The notes beneath the pieces were generated by a model. The model was given only the letters and a program-made list of their open reading frames with translations. It was not told the DNA's origin and ran no database searches. The position numbers were made by a program, and so were the translations under genes. From JANPLD01 sp031426355 (lineage in GTDB: Bacteria > Pseudomonadota > Alphaproteobacteria > Rickettsiales > UBA8987): 46,104 nt of DNA. The stretch covers positions 1 through 46,104 of the forward strand of contig JANPLD010000039.1 of the NCBI GenBank assembly GCA_031426355.1, given 5' to 3'. Shown here in pieces: positions 8,450 through 16,076 of this stretch (position 1 is its first letter; every line of letters begins with the position of its first letter).

Positions 8450-8974
8450 CTATGCCTTGCCCTTCTTCTGAGCTGAGGTAATTGCAGCTTTAGCCGAAGC
8501 ATCACCCATTTCTGTGGCTGGAGTAGAAACATCTCCTACTGAAGCTTGGGATAAATTCTCAACTCCAATTATACGAGCGTCTGTACCAATTTGGTGCGCG
8601 ACATCTGCGATATTTAACTCAGTGAGTTCTGTGTCTATGTAACCAATAGAACCATCACGCTTTGGTACTTTCCAAGTGGGCTTTTCGTTTAATTGCTCTT
8701 TTTCAGTCTGGGATGGAATCTCAAGTGCTCCTTCTTTAGTGTGGCACAAAATGCTACCAGTGTCTCTATAATAATCAGCATAATTAACGGGAATTTCATG
8801 CAAATCTTGCAAATCTTTTCCTTTAAATACACGAATCGTATCTTCACTATATAAAGGATATTCGGTTTTAAGACGACGGCTTACAACGAGGTATTCCCCA
8901 TCATCAGGAAATCGAAACGCTGCTTCTATAACGCGTTTAGCTGGTTCGCCCGGCTTTAAGAGTTCATCTGCCAT
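8450..8974 (-). CDS. Conserved-looking protein of unknown function (174 aa)
   Basis: I do not recognise this protein. It is soluble-looking, with no signal peptide or membrane segment. The N-terminal half is mixed alpha/beta in character (FRFPDDGEYLVVSRRLKTEY, IRVFKGKDLQDLHEIPVNYADYYRD); the last 35 residues are small and alanine-rich and end in a basic KKGKA. The start is supported by an AGGA-type ribosome-binding site about 8 bases upstream, and a TATAAT -10 box lies on the minus strand at 9043-9048 (no convincing -35), giving a leader of about 60 bases. It faces mrp tail to tail and has no partner gene on its strand. Confidence 0.7.
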   Translation of the reverse strand: MADELLKPGEPAKRVIEAAFRFPDDGEYLVVSRRLKTEYPLYSEDTIRVFKGKDLQDLHEIPVNYADYYRDTGSILCHTKEGALEIPSQTEKEQLNEKPTWKVPKRDGSIGYIDTELTELNIADVAHQIGTDARIIGVENLSQASVGDVSTPATEMGDASAKAAITSAQKKGKA

Positions 8975-9083
8975 GCATGCTCCTATCTAGATTTGAGTTA
9001 TTCTGTGTGTTTCTAGCCGTGCTCCTTACAGCTACTTTTTTGATTATACACTAATATGGTTAATAATTGCATTAAATAATTGC

Positions 9084-9138
9084 GTCATTTCCGGCCTCTC
9101 GCCGCGCTAGCGCTGGCGCAGCGGGTCGCAGGAATGAC
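9084..9138. repeat. 55-bp imperfect palindromic element
   Basis: The ends are GTCATT and AATGAC, and the inner arms are GC-rich in an AT-rich neighbourhood, with a central GCGCTAGCGC core. Folded, it makes one long hairpin with a few mismatches. The form matches the small palindromic intergenic repeats known from many alphaproteobacteria. Lying 39 bases after the aminotransferase stop, it may also end that transcript, though no T-run follows. Confidence 0.7.
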
Positions 9139-9176
9139 ACAAAATTTTAGTGTTATTATATTTCCTTATTTTAAAT

Positions 9177-10484
9177 TCAGGAAATCAACCTCTCCCCGAT
9201 CTTCTTAAGCTCTTCCCTATAAGGCGAATGCGATATCCTGATGATACATTTATGCGGGTCAATACCGAACGCACTTCCGGGAATTGTCGCCACACCCATT
9301 TTCGCTTTTTCATCAAGCCCAGCCATCAGGGAAACTGATATCTCAACATCATTGACGATTTTTTCACGGCGGTTGGTTAATATTTCCCTCGCCTTCTTCG
9401 GTATTTTCCTACCTTTCAGATGGCTAAAATCCCATAAAGAATAGAACCCGCCTTCAATATCAAAAACCCTTTTTATATTTTTTGAGCCGTCCAAAATTTT
9501 TGAAAGATATTTATAATTTTCCGAATAATAATCTGATATCTTAGATTTTTTTGCAGAGTTCATGGTATGTATTGCCTTAGCCATTCCCGCCTGTGTACTA
9601 AGCGGCGTATTACCTATCAAGCGACTTTGGAAAGCCGTGAAAACGGAGAGATATTTCTGCGGCACAGCCATCACCGCATATCTTTCCCCGGGAAACCCAA
9701 GCGCTTTCGTACCTGAACGCATCAATATGATTCTCTCTTTTAAATGAGGCGCTGCTGAAACGAGCGAAACATTAAAATTCTTATCGAACACAACTTCAGC
9801 AAATGCTTCATCCATAATTATTAAAGCCTGCGGCGCTCTTTCCAGCGCCTTTGCGATCTTCACCCATTCATCTTTCCTTGTGACCAACCCTTGTGGGTTT
9901 GAAGGATTACAGAATATGAACGCGCCAATTTTCTTCCCTTCCCTTTTGCAGTCGTAAATAGATTGCTCAATAGCTTCAGCGGTTATACGCTTTTCCTTGG
10001 TCGCTAAAATATCGATCGAATGGAATTTACTGTTAAGTGGAAATGCCGAGAACCCATGCGGCCCGAACATCCCTGCAATATCATGATGGTTCAGATACCA
10101 CGGATTTGGCGCAACGATCACTGAATTCGGGAATAGATGCTCTATCAGGTAAAAACTCGCCGCTATCGCAAACTGTCCGCCCGGCGTAAATATCATATCA
10201 TCAGGATGGAATTTTACCCCATACTCATTACTAAAACCTTCCGCCGCCTGCGCGCGATATAAATCTTCCCCCGCCGGATTTTTCCCATAAGGAAATACAT
10301 CCCCGATATTTTTATAAAAATCCCCAACCGCCTTTATAGCATCCTTGTCTTTCGGGAATGAAGGCTTCCCACGGCTCCCATCAGCTATATCATAACCATT
10401 GCCATTCAGATGATACACCCATTCATGAAAGAACTGTGTTATAGGTATGGAATCTGAATTACTGCCATTTGGCCTTTTAAGCAT
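9177..10484 (-). CDS. Class I/II PLP-dependent aminotransferase
   Basis: Fold-type I aminotransferase of the aspartate aminotransferase superfamily, cytoplasmic. Visible marks are GGQFAIAASFYL (phosphate-side loop), APNPWYLNHHDIAG, the cofactor-anchoring NPSNPQG near residue 200, IIMDEAFAEVVF, the PLP-lysine segment SGTKALGFPGERYAV, and a C-terminal RISHSPYRE carrying the carboxylate-binding arginine. 435 residues is normal for the superfamily. The substrate cannot be told from the sequence. The N-terminus (MLKRPNGSNSDSIPITQFFHEW) is somewhat long. It is 6 bases downstream of the HAD phosphatase gene and probably in one transcript with it. Confidence 0.88.
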   Translation of the reverse strand: MLKRPNGSNSDSIPITQFFHEWVYHLNGNGYDIADGSRGKPSFPKDKDAIKAVGDFYKNIGDVFPYGKNPAGEDLYRAQAAEGFSNEYGVKFHPDDMIFTPGGQFAIAASFYLIEHLFPNSVIVAPNPWYLNHHDIAGMFGPHGFSAFPLNSKFHSIDILATKEKRITAEAIEQSIYDCKREGKKIGAFIFCNPSNPQGLVTRKDEWVKIAKALERAPQALIIMDEAFAEVVFDKNFNVSLVSAAPHLKERIILMRSGTKALGFPGERYAVMAVPQKYLSVFTAFQSRLIGNTPLSTQAGMAKAIHTMNSAKKSKISDYYSENYKYLSKILDGSKNIKRVFDIEGGFYSLWDFSHLKGRKIPKKAREILTNRREKIVNDVEISVSLMAGLDEKAKMGVATIPGSAFGIDPHKCIIRISHSPYREELKKIGERLIS

Positions 10485-10490
10485 AAACTG

Positions 10491-11369
10491 TTACCAAAAG
10501 AATTCTTTGATTATATATGTCGGGAAATTATTCCCGTTGTCACAAGCTTCTTTGAATTTGGTCAGATTCAGAAAATCATTTGTTACAAACTCACCCTTAT
10601 GTATGCCATTTGCTATAAACAAGGTATCAGCGCCAAAATTATTTCCGCCCGCAATATCCGTATGTATCGAATCTCCAATACACAAAATATCCTTCCTGTT
10701 TTTCGGGTTTAATATCTTTTCACATTCCAGATATGCCGCCTCATAAGGCTTACCAAAATATATAACTTTCCCACCATTCTTCTCATAATACTCTGCCACC
10801 ATCCCCGCACATATCTGCGTTTCACCCGCCTGATTAACAACTTTAAGATCAGGATTCGCGCATATCAGAGTTAACCCTGCCTTGAGCGCTTCATCAGTCT
10901 GCTTTTTCTTCTCTTCAAAAACCGAATTAAACCCCTCGAAACCAGTCACTATGGCAAAACCTGCTTCGCTGGCATTCTCAGTTTCCTGCATATCCAGACC
11001 ATCAAAAATACCGCGGTCTTTCTCCGGCCCTATATAAAAATATTTATTCCCAAGGTTTGAGTTTTTAACATAATTAAATGTTATCTCCCCCGAAGTTATG
11101 ATCTCATCATATAATTCCCTTTCAAAACCAAGCCTGTCCAGAACTTCTTTTGCCTTGGAACTTCTACGCGGCGCATTCGAAAGCAAAACAATTTTTTTCC
11201 CCTCCTCTTTAAGGTTTTTTAAAGTTTCCAAAGCCTTCGGATAAGCCGTGATCCCATCATGCAGCACCCCCCACAGATCAATTATATAACATGAATATTT
11301 ATCAGTGATTCTTGACAGACCATTTATGAACTCAGGTTCCTGCACTTGGGATTTCTCGTTTAAAATCAT
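10491..11369 (-). CDS. HAD-superfamily subfamily IIA hydrolase (TIGR01459-like)
   Basis: Cytoplasmic phosphatase-like protein. Motif I is DLWGVLHDG with the predicted nucleophile D31; the second position is Trp rather than the usual Asp two residues on (DxD), which is the normal form of this subfamily. Motif II is LLSNAPRRS and motif IV IGDSIHTDIAGGNNFGADT, with the IIA cap between them. It resembles NagD/4-nitrophenylphosphatase relatives; members of this subgroup lack an assigned substrate. The 292 residues are complete. The downstream aminotransferase begins 6 bases after its stop. Confidence 0.88.
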   Translation of the reverse strand: MILNEKSQVQEPEFINGLSRITDKYSCYIIDLWGVLHDGITAYPKALETLKNLKEEGKKIVLLSNAPRRSSKAKEVLDRLGFERELYDEIITSGEITFNYVKNSNLGNKYFYIGPEKDRGIFDGLDMQETENASEAGFAIVTGFEGFNSVFEEKKKQTDEALKAGLTLICANPDLKVVNQAGETQICAGMVAEYYEKNGGKVIYFGKPYEAAYLECEKILNPKNRKDILCIGDSIHTDIAGGNNFGADTLFIANGIHKGEFVTNDFLNLTKFKEACDNGNNFPTYIIKEFFW

Positions 11370-11392
11370 AAGGCTAGTATTTCTTATCTTAC

Positions 11393-11421
11393 TTGCATGG
11401 TTTAATAAAATCTGCTATAAT
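11393..11421 (+). promoter_or_regulatory. Strong sigma-70-like promoter with no plus-strand gene behind it
   Basis: TTGCAT (11393-11398), exactly 17 bases, then TATAAT (11416-11421) preceded by TGC, which makes an extended -10. It points rightwards, into the tail of the MazF-like gene on the other strand. The next plus-strand gene is 3 kb away, so any transcript would be a short RNA or antisense to the toxin-like gene. Sequence match only; activity is not shown. Confidence 0.45.
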
Positions 11422-11449
11422 ATGAGCACAATTTGACGTAAGTCACTGC

Positions 11450-11479
11450 GGCCTCCCCTTCGGGAGGCCAAATATTTTA
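11450..11479. terminator. GC-rich hairpin after the MazF-like gene
   Basis: A perfect 8-bp stem GGCCTCCC/GGGAGGCC with loop CTTC (11450-11469). Read on the plus strand it is followed by AAATATTTT, a poor U-tract; read on the minus strand, where it would end the fabH/MazF-like transcript, there is no T-run. It may terminate the short plus-strand transcript suggested by the promoter at 11393-11421. Confidence 0.5.
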
Positions 11480-11881
11480 AGTGCTTATAATCTCTAAAAA
11501 CTCCTTTGAAAGGGAAATAAATTCATCTTCCGGTAATCTGCCCATCCTGTTAATTAGTCTTTTTGAATCAATAGTTCTAAGCTGATTTAGTATAGCTGAC
11601 TGTTCTCTACCTAAAAAAGTAATTTTTCTATAAAAAGGATTTTCACTTTTAACTTTTGAACTTAAAGGAAATCCAAAAAATATTTTGGAACTGAATTTCT
11701 TATAAACTAAAATAGGTCTGCTGAAAGTTTTTCCTTTTCCATCCTGTTCAAAACCTACATTAGTTCCTAAATTACACCACCATATCTCCCTTTCATGATA
11801 AATTGGACGCTTCTCTTTTTTCTCTATTTTTTCTTTTAAAGGACACCAATTTTTAAAATCTTTCAAATAAATCTTATCCAC
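11477..11881 (-). CDS. MazF/PemK-family toxin-like endoribonuclease, no antitoxin gene adjacent
   Basis: The PemK/MazF fold is indicated by REIWWCNLGTNVGFEQDGKG, SRPILVYKKFSSK, FFGFPLSSKV and, at the C-terminal part, SAILNQLRTIDSKRLINRMG. MazF proteins are mRNA-cleaving toxins held by a small partner antitoxin; no antitoxin-like gene lies on either side. The first 30 residues (KDFKNWCPLKEKIEKKEKRP) precede the fold and are typical of a solitary subgroup. The start is GTG, separated from the fabH stop by a single codon and in the same frame as fabH, so expression should depend on fabH translation or readthrough. Whether it is toxic is unknown. Confidence 0.75.
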   Translation of the reverse strand: MDKIYLKDFKNWCPLKEKIEKKEKRPIYHEREIWWCNLGTNVGFEQDGKGKTFSRPILVYKKFSSKIFFGFPLSSKVKSENPFYRKITFLGREQSAILNQLRTIDSKRLINRMGRLPEDEFISLSKEFLEIIST

Positions 11882-11884
11882 ATC

Positions 11885-12844
11885 CTAAACCCTTACCACC
11901 ACACTACCCCAAGCGAGTCCACCACCGATCGCCTGCATAGCAATAATATCATTTTTCTTTATTTTACCTTCTTTAAAAGCCCAGTCTAATGCAAGCGGTA
12001 TTGAAGCCGCAGAAGTATTTGCGTGTTTTGAAACTGTCGATATCACTTTTTCTGTCGGCAGGTTTAATCTTTTTGCAACGCCATCAAGTATCCTCTGGTT
12101 CGCCTGATGAGGTATCATCCAGTTAACTTCTTCAGGTTTTATTTTTGCTTTCTCTAAAGATTCCAATGTTACATCCGAAAGTTTTGTAACGGCATGTTTG
12201 AAAACTTCTCTGCCTTCCATTTTTATGAACCCTGATTTCTGGTTCATGCTGACACCTCCATCAGTATATAAAATATCTTTAGTAGAACTATCTGAATGTA
12301 TAGAGCAAGCTAAAATTCCCCTGTCAGTATCTTCCTGAGCTTCGAGTATTACCGCACCCGCTCCGTCACCAAATAGAATGCAGGTATTCCTGTCATTCCA
12401 ATCGACAATGCGTGAGATTGTTTCCGCGCCAATAACCAGCGCCCTTTTAAATCCCAAATTTTTCATCAGTGAATCTGCCGTTGCCAGAGCATATATAAAC
12501 CCAGCGCAAACCGCCTGAACATCAAAGGCAGTCGCCTTTTTTATTCCAAGTTTTTGCTGTACAGTAATAGCCGTTGCAGGAAACGTATTATCAGGTGTGG
12601 TAGTCGCAAGAACTATAAGGTCAATATCCTGTGGAGAAAGATCAGCATTATTAAGCGCATCATTCGCAGCTTTTACCGCAAGGTCGGAAGTAAACTCCGA
12701 CTCGTCGGCAATATGCCTGACTTTTATTCCAGTGCGCTCTACTATCCAGTCATTATTGGTCTCAACCAGTTTTTCCAAATCAAAATTAGTAAGCATTTTG
12801 CTAGGTAAATAAGAACCGACTGATTTTATTACTGATTTGATCAT
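11885..12844 (-). CDS. fabH: 3-oxoacyl-[ACP] synthase III (KAS III)
   Basis: Condenses acetyl-CoA with malonyl-ACP to begin fatty-acid synthesis. The catalytic triad is visible: Cys113 in DVQAVCAGFIYAL, His in WMIPHQANQRI (about residue 247) and Asn in KHANTSAASIPLAL (about 277). The 319-residue length is normal. It lies in the classic rpmF-plsX-fabH order, 77 bases after plsX. In many proteobacteria ihfA or fabD follows; here a MazF-like gene follows instead. Confidence 0.96.
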   Translation of the reverse strand: MIKSVIKSVGSYLPSKMLTNFDLEKLVETNNDWIVERTGIKVRHIADESEFTSDLAVKAANDALNNADLSPQDIDLIVLATTTPDNTFPATAITVQQKLGIKKATAFDVQAVCAGFIYALATADSLMKNLGFKRALVIGAETISRIVDWNDRNTCILFGDGAGAVILEAQEDTDRGILACSIHSDSSTKDILYTDGGVSMNQKSGFIKMEGREVFKHAVTKLSDVTLESLEKAKIKPEEVNWMIPHQANQRILDGVAKRLNLPTEKVISTVSKHANTSAASIPLALDWAFKEGKIKKNDIIAMQAIGGGLAWGSVVVRV

Positions 12845-12853
12845 TTTTAGTAT

Positions 12854-12914
12854 TTAGAGTTGAGAATTGAAAGTTGAGATAAGCAGAACTAAACTCTCAT
12901 TACTAAACTCTCTA
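12854..12914. repeat. Imperfect inverted/direct repeat between plsX and fabH
   Basis: The plsX-fabH gap is made of repeated short words: GAGTTGAGAATTGAAAGTTGAG on the left and AACTCTCATTACTAAACTCTC on the right, related both as direct repeats within each arm and as an imperfect inverted repeat between arms. It can fold into a hairpin of moderate stability. It has no gene-like content and leaves no obvious ribosome-binding site except near the fabH ATG. Confidence 0.5.
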
Positions 12915-12921
12915 CTTTAAC

Positions 12922-14010
12922 TTACTCAATATCAATATCCGCATCATCACCTTCTGCAGGTACATGGCCTGAAGATACCATTTCCTTGATGATCTGCTGA
13001 TTGATATGATTCTTGGCAAGTTTATATGTTACTTTTATTGCATTTGCAAAACCGATCTCATCAGTTCCGCCATGGCTTTTAACAACTATACCATTTAAGC
13101 CTAGCAACATCGCGCCGTTATAATTTCTTGGATCCAATCTCTTTTTAATTTTATTTATCGCCGGATATGCTATCGCCATTCCAAGGATACCAAATGGAGA
13201 TGAAAGCATACTTTTCTTGGCAGTATTCACAAAGAACCTCGCTGTTCCTTCGGCTGTTTTGAGTGCAACATTTCCGGTAAAACCATCCGCAACTATAACA
13301 TCCGCCGTACCTGCGTTGATATCACTACCCTCAATGAAGCCGTAGAAATTTATATCAATACCGCTTTCTTCAATTAAAGTAGCCGCCAGGCGTAAGGTCT
13401 CATGACCTTTATTCTTTTCAGTGCCAACATTTAATAATCCGACCGTTGGCCTCGCAAGCCCAAGAACCGAGCGCGCAAAAGCGTTACCCATTACCGCAAA
13501 TTCAAAAAGATTTTCCGCATCGCAGTGAATATTCGCGCCAAGGTCAAGCATTACGCAGTAACCTTTTTCCGTTGGCAATAAACCGCCAATCGCCGGCCTG
13601 TCTATTCCCGGAAGTGTCCTTAATACGAATTTTGAAATAGCCATCAACGCGCCGGTATTACCCGCTGAAATGATCGCATGCGCTTCATTGTTATTGACCG
13701 AATCGATCGCCATATACATGCTGGAATTTCTACCACGGCGTAAAGCTGATGAAGGTTTTTCATCAGCGCTGATAAATTCTTCGGTATGGATTATCTTTGA
13801 TATATTGGAAAGCGCTTCATACTTCGCCATTATCGGCATTATCTTCTTCTTATTACCGAATATCCTGAACTTGATGTTCTCTAATGATCTGTAAGCAAGC
13901 TCCGCCCCTTTGATCACTATATCAGGCGCATTATCTCCGCCCATAGCATCCAAGGAAATTATAATTTCACCATTGCTGTCTATGTCTGATTTTCTTGCCT
14001 GTTCTGACAT
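12922..14010 (-). CDS. plsX: Phosphate acyltransferase PlsX
   Basis: Converts acyl-ACP to acyl-phosphate, feeding PlsY in phospholipid synthesis; a peripheral membrane enzyme. Typical segments are ISLDAMGGDNAPDIVIKGA at the start, the SAGNTGALMAIS loop, and VADGFTGNVALKTAEGTA and GINGIVVKSHG-like (LNGIVVKSHGGTD) towards the end. At 362 residues it is slightly long, with an acidic C-terminal tail (AEGDDADIDIE). It sits 72 bases after rpmF and ahead of fabH. Confidence 0.96.
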   Translation of the reverse strand: MSEQARKSDIDSNGEIIISLDAMGGDNAPDIVIKGAELAYRSLENIKFRIFGNKKKIMPIMAKYEALSNISKIIHTEEFISADEKPSSALRRGRNSSMYMAIDSVNNNEAHAIISAGNTGALMAISKFVLRTLPGIDRPAIGGLLPTEKGYCVMLDLGANIHCDAENLFEFAVMGNAFARSVLGLARPTVGLLNVGTEKNKGHETLRLAATLIEESGIDINFYGFIEGSDINAGTADVIVADGFTGNVALKTAEGTARFFVNTAKKSMLSSPFGILGMAIAYPAINKIKKRLDPRNYNGAMLLGLNGIVVKSHGGTDEIGFANAIKVTYKLAKNHINQQIIKEMVSSGHVPAEGDDADIDIE

Positions 14011-14082
14011 CTAAAATTTATTTATCTTTGAAAAGGGAATTTACCCGTCAAAAAAGTTTGGACAAGAAAAGACTGTGATTAA

Positions 14083-14289
14083 CTATGCAGCTTCTTCGTC
14101 TGAAGTTTCTGCTGTTGCTCTTGGAACAATCACCTGACGACCTTTATAATATCCGTCCGGGGAAATGTGATGTGATAATCCAAATTCACCAGTTGTTTTG
14201 TTCTCAACAAGGTTAGCCCTGTCAAGAGCGTGGTGACTTCTACGCATATTTCTACGTGAAGGTGAGGTTTTCTTCTTAGGTACTGCCAT
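14083..14289 (-). CDS. rpmF: 50S ribosomal protein L32
   Basis: Small ribosomal protein of 68 residues. The conserved start MAVPKKKTSPSRRNMRRSHH is intact, followed by the short tail GYYKGRQVI. A good ribosome-binding site (AAGGAG) stands about 8 bases before the ATG. It heads the rpmF-plsX-fabH operon and is divergent from bamE; the 111-base gap between them is AT-rich and must hold both promoters, without a clear consensus match. Confidence 0.97.
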   Translation of the reverse strand: MAVPKKKTSPSRRNMRRSHHALDRANLVENKTTGEFGLSHHISPDGYYKGRQVIVPRATAETSDEEAA

Positions 14290-14400
14290 TTTAAAACTCC
14301 TTAAGATAAACTATTTGATATAATAATTTATCTGTTTATTTATACATTAACTTATGGATGCACCCCATTAATCCATAATAAATTTAAAATCCAGCAAAAA

Positions 14401-14862
14401 ATGCGCCTTAAATATATAATAATCTCTGTTCTGGCCCTTGCTTCATGTGAAAACGATGTAGAGACCAGAGGGTACGTAACAAAATTTTCTGATTTTAAAC
14501 AGATAGTTGCAGGAAAAAGCACTAAAGATGAGGTTCAGTCTTTATTAGGCTCCCCTACCACTAAATCAGTTTATGGCAAAGAACAATGGATATATGCCGG
14601 GATTGAGGAAACAAAAGAGACCTTTTATGAACCTGAGGTCAAGAACTATGAAGCTTACATAGTAACTTTTGATGATTCCGGCACCGTAGAAAGGCTTGAA
14701 AGAAAAGGTAGTAACTCCCTTCAAAACGTTGATGTTTCAGAAGATAAGACTTTGACCGGCGGAAGTGAACTTACCGTTATGCAGCAGCTACTTGGTAACC
14801 TTGGTAAGTTTAATCCTATAGGTAACAAAGGCCCAAGGGGCGGCGCGCTTCCGGGAATGTAA
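14401..14862 (+). CDS. bamE: Outer-membrane assembly lipoprotein BamE (SmpA/OmlA)
   Basis: Small lipoprotein of the BAM complex, which inserts beta-barrel proteins in the outer membrane. The signal peptide ends in a lipobox LALASC with the lipidated Cys at residue 16. The SmpA/OmlA core follows: IVAGKSTKDEVQSLLGSPTTKSVYGKEQWIYAG, then a beta strand VTFDDSGTVERLE. The C-terminal 55 residues are Gly/Asn-rich and look disordered, a common extension in alphaproteobacteria. metK begins 29 bases downstream on the same strand, probably co-transcribed. Confidence 0.9.
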   Translation: MRLKYIIISVLALASCENDVETRGYVTKFSDFKQIVAGKSTKDEVQSLLGSPTTKSVYGKEQWIYAGIEETKETFYEPEVKNYEAYIVTFDDSGTVERLERKGSNSLQNVDVSEDKTLTGGSELTVMQQLLGNLGKFNPIGNKGPRGGALPGM

Positions 14863-14891
14863 TTGAAAACAGCACTTAAAACTAAAATAAA

Positions 14892-16076
14892 ATGGCTAAT
14901 TTAACAAGATTTTACGACGTAAGGGAATATTTATTCACATCAGAATCAGTTTCAGAAGGGCACCCGGATAAAGTGGCAGACCAGATATCTGATGCCATAC
15001 TTGATGAATATCTTAAACAGGATCCTTATTCACGAGTAGCAGTTGAAACTCTCTGCACAACTAATAAAGTTGTTATCGCGGGTGAAGTTCGTGGCCCTGA
15101 ATCCGTTAAGAACAGGGTTGAAGAGATAGTCAGGAGCACGGTTAAGAATATCGGCTATGAACAAGATGGCTTCAACTGGAAAAATTTACAGATCGAAAAC
15201 CTCCTCCACGCGCAATCAGCTGATATAGCTATGGGCGTTGATGGTAAGGGAAAAGAGTCTGAAGGCGCAGGTGATCAAGGCCTAATGTTCGGTTACGCTT
15301 GCAGGGAAACTGAAGATCTTATGCCTTCTGCAATTTATTACTCACATAAAATATTAAGACTTATCTTTGATGATATAAAATCTGGAAAATTAAAAGGCCT
15401 CGGGCCTGATGCCAAAAGCCAGGTAACTGTAAAATATAAGGGTAATGATCCCGTTGGCGTAAAATCAGTGGTAGTTTCCATCCAGCATAATAAAGATATC
15501 TCGTTGAAACAGGTAAAGGACCTCATCCAACCTTATATCAAAAAAGCACTACCTGAAGAATGGGAAGTACCTGAAAACGAACTTTATATAAATCCTACCG
15601 GACAGTTCATCATCGGCGGCCCTGATGGGGATACAGGCTTAACCGGAAGAAAGATCATCGTTGATACTTATGGCGGATATGCACCTCATGGTGGCGGAGC
15701 TTTCTCGGGTAAAGATCCGACAAAGGTTGATAGGAGTGCTGCTTACATGGCTCGTTACATTGCGAAGAACGTAGTAGCTGCCGGATTCTCAAACGTATGT
15801 ACAATTCAGGTTGCTTACGCGATAGGAATTTCAAAGCCACTTTCGTTCTACGTAAATATGCATAATACGGGAAATATTAACGAATATAAATTGCAGGAAA
15901 TAATCGAGAAATCAGTTGATCTCACCCCTTGGGGATTAAGACATCAGCTTAACCTGCACGCTCCAATATATTTGCCTACTGCCGCTTATGGCCACTTCGG
16001 CAGAAAACCAACAGACAAAGGTGAATTCTCTTGGGAAAGAACTGATCTTGCAGATACTCTTAAGAAACCTGCTTAA
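14892..16076 (+). CDS. metK: S-adenosylmethionine synthetase
   Basis: Makes SAM from methionine and ATP. The three-domain enzyme is complete at 394 residues, with SEGHPDKVADQISDA near the start, the family signature GAGDQGLMFGYA and the P-loop-like GGGAFSGKDPTKVDRSAAY. Its stop codon overlaps the cckA stop, so the two genes converge tail to tail with no room for a separate terminator. The 29-base gap after bamE is too short for a SAM riboswitch. Confidence 0.98.
   Translation: MANLTRFYDVREYLFTSESVSEGHPDKVADQISDAILDEYLKQDPYSRVAVETLCTTNKVVIAGEVRGPESVKNRVEEIVRSTVKNIGYEQDGFNWKNLQIENLLHAQSADIAMGVDGKGKESEGAGDQGLMFGYACRETEDLMPSAIYYSHKILRLIFDDIKSGKLKGLGPDAKSQVTVKYKGNDPVGVKSVVVSIQHNKDISLKQVKDLIQPYIKKALPEEWEVPENELYINPTGQFIIGGPDGDTGLTGRKIIVDTYGGYAPHGGGAFSGKDPTKVDRSAAYMARYIAKNVVAAGFSNVCTIQVAYAIGISKPLSFYVNMHNTGNINEYKLQEIIEKSVDLTPWGLRHQLNLHAPIYLPTAAYGHFGRKPTDKGEFSWERTDLADTLKKPA

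Noticed and set aside
14863..14891. SAM riboswitch before metK
   Set aside because: The gap is 29 bases, too short for any known SAM riboswitch.
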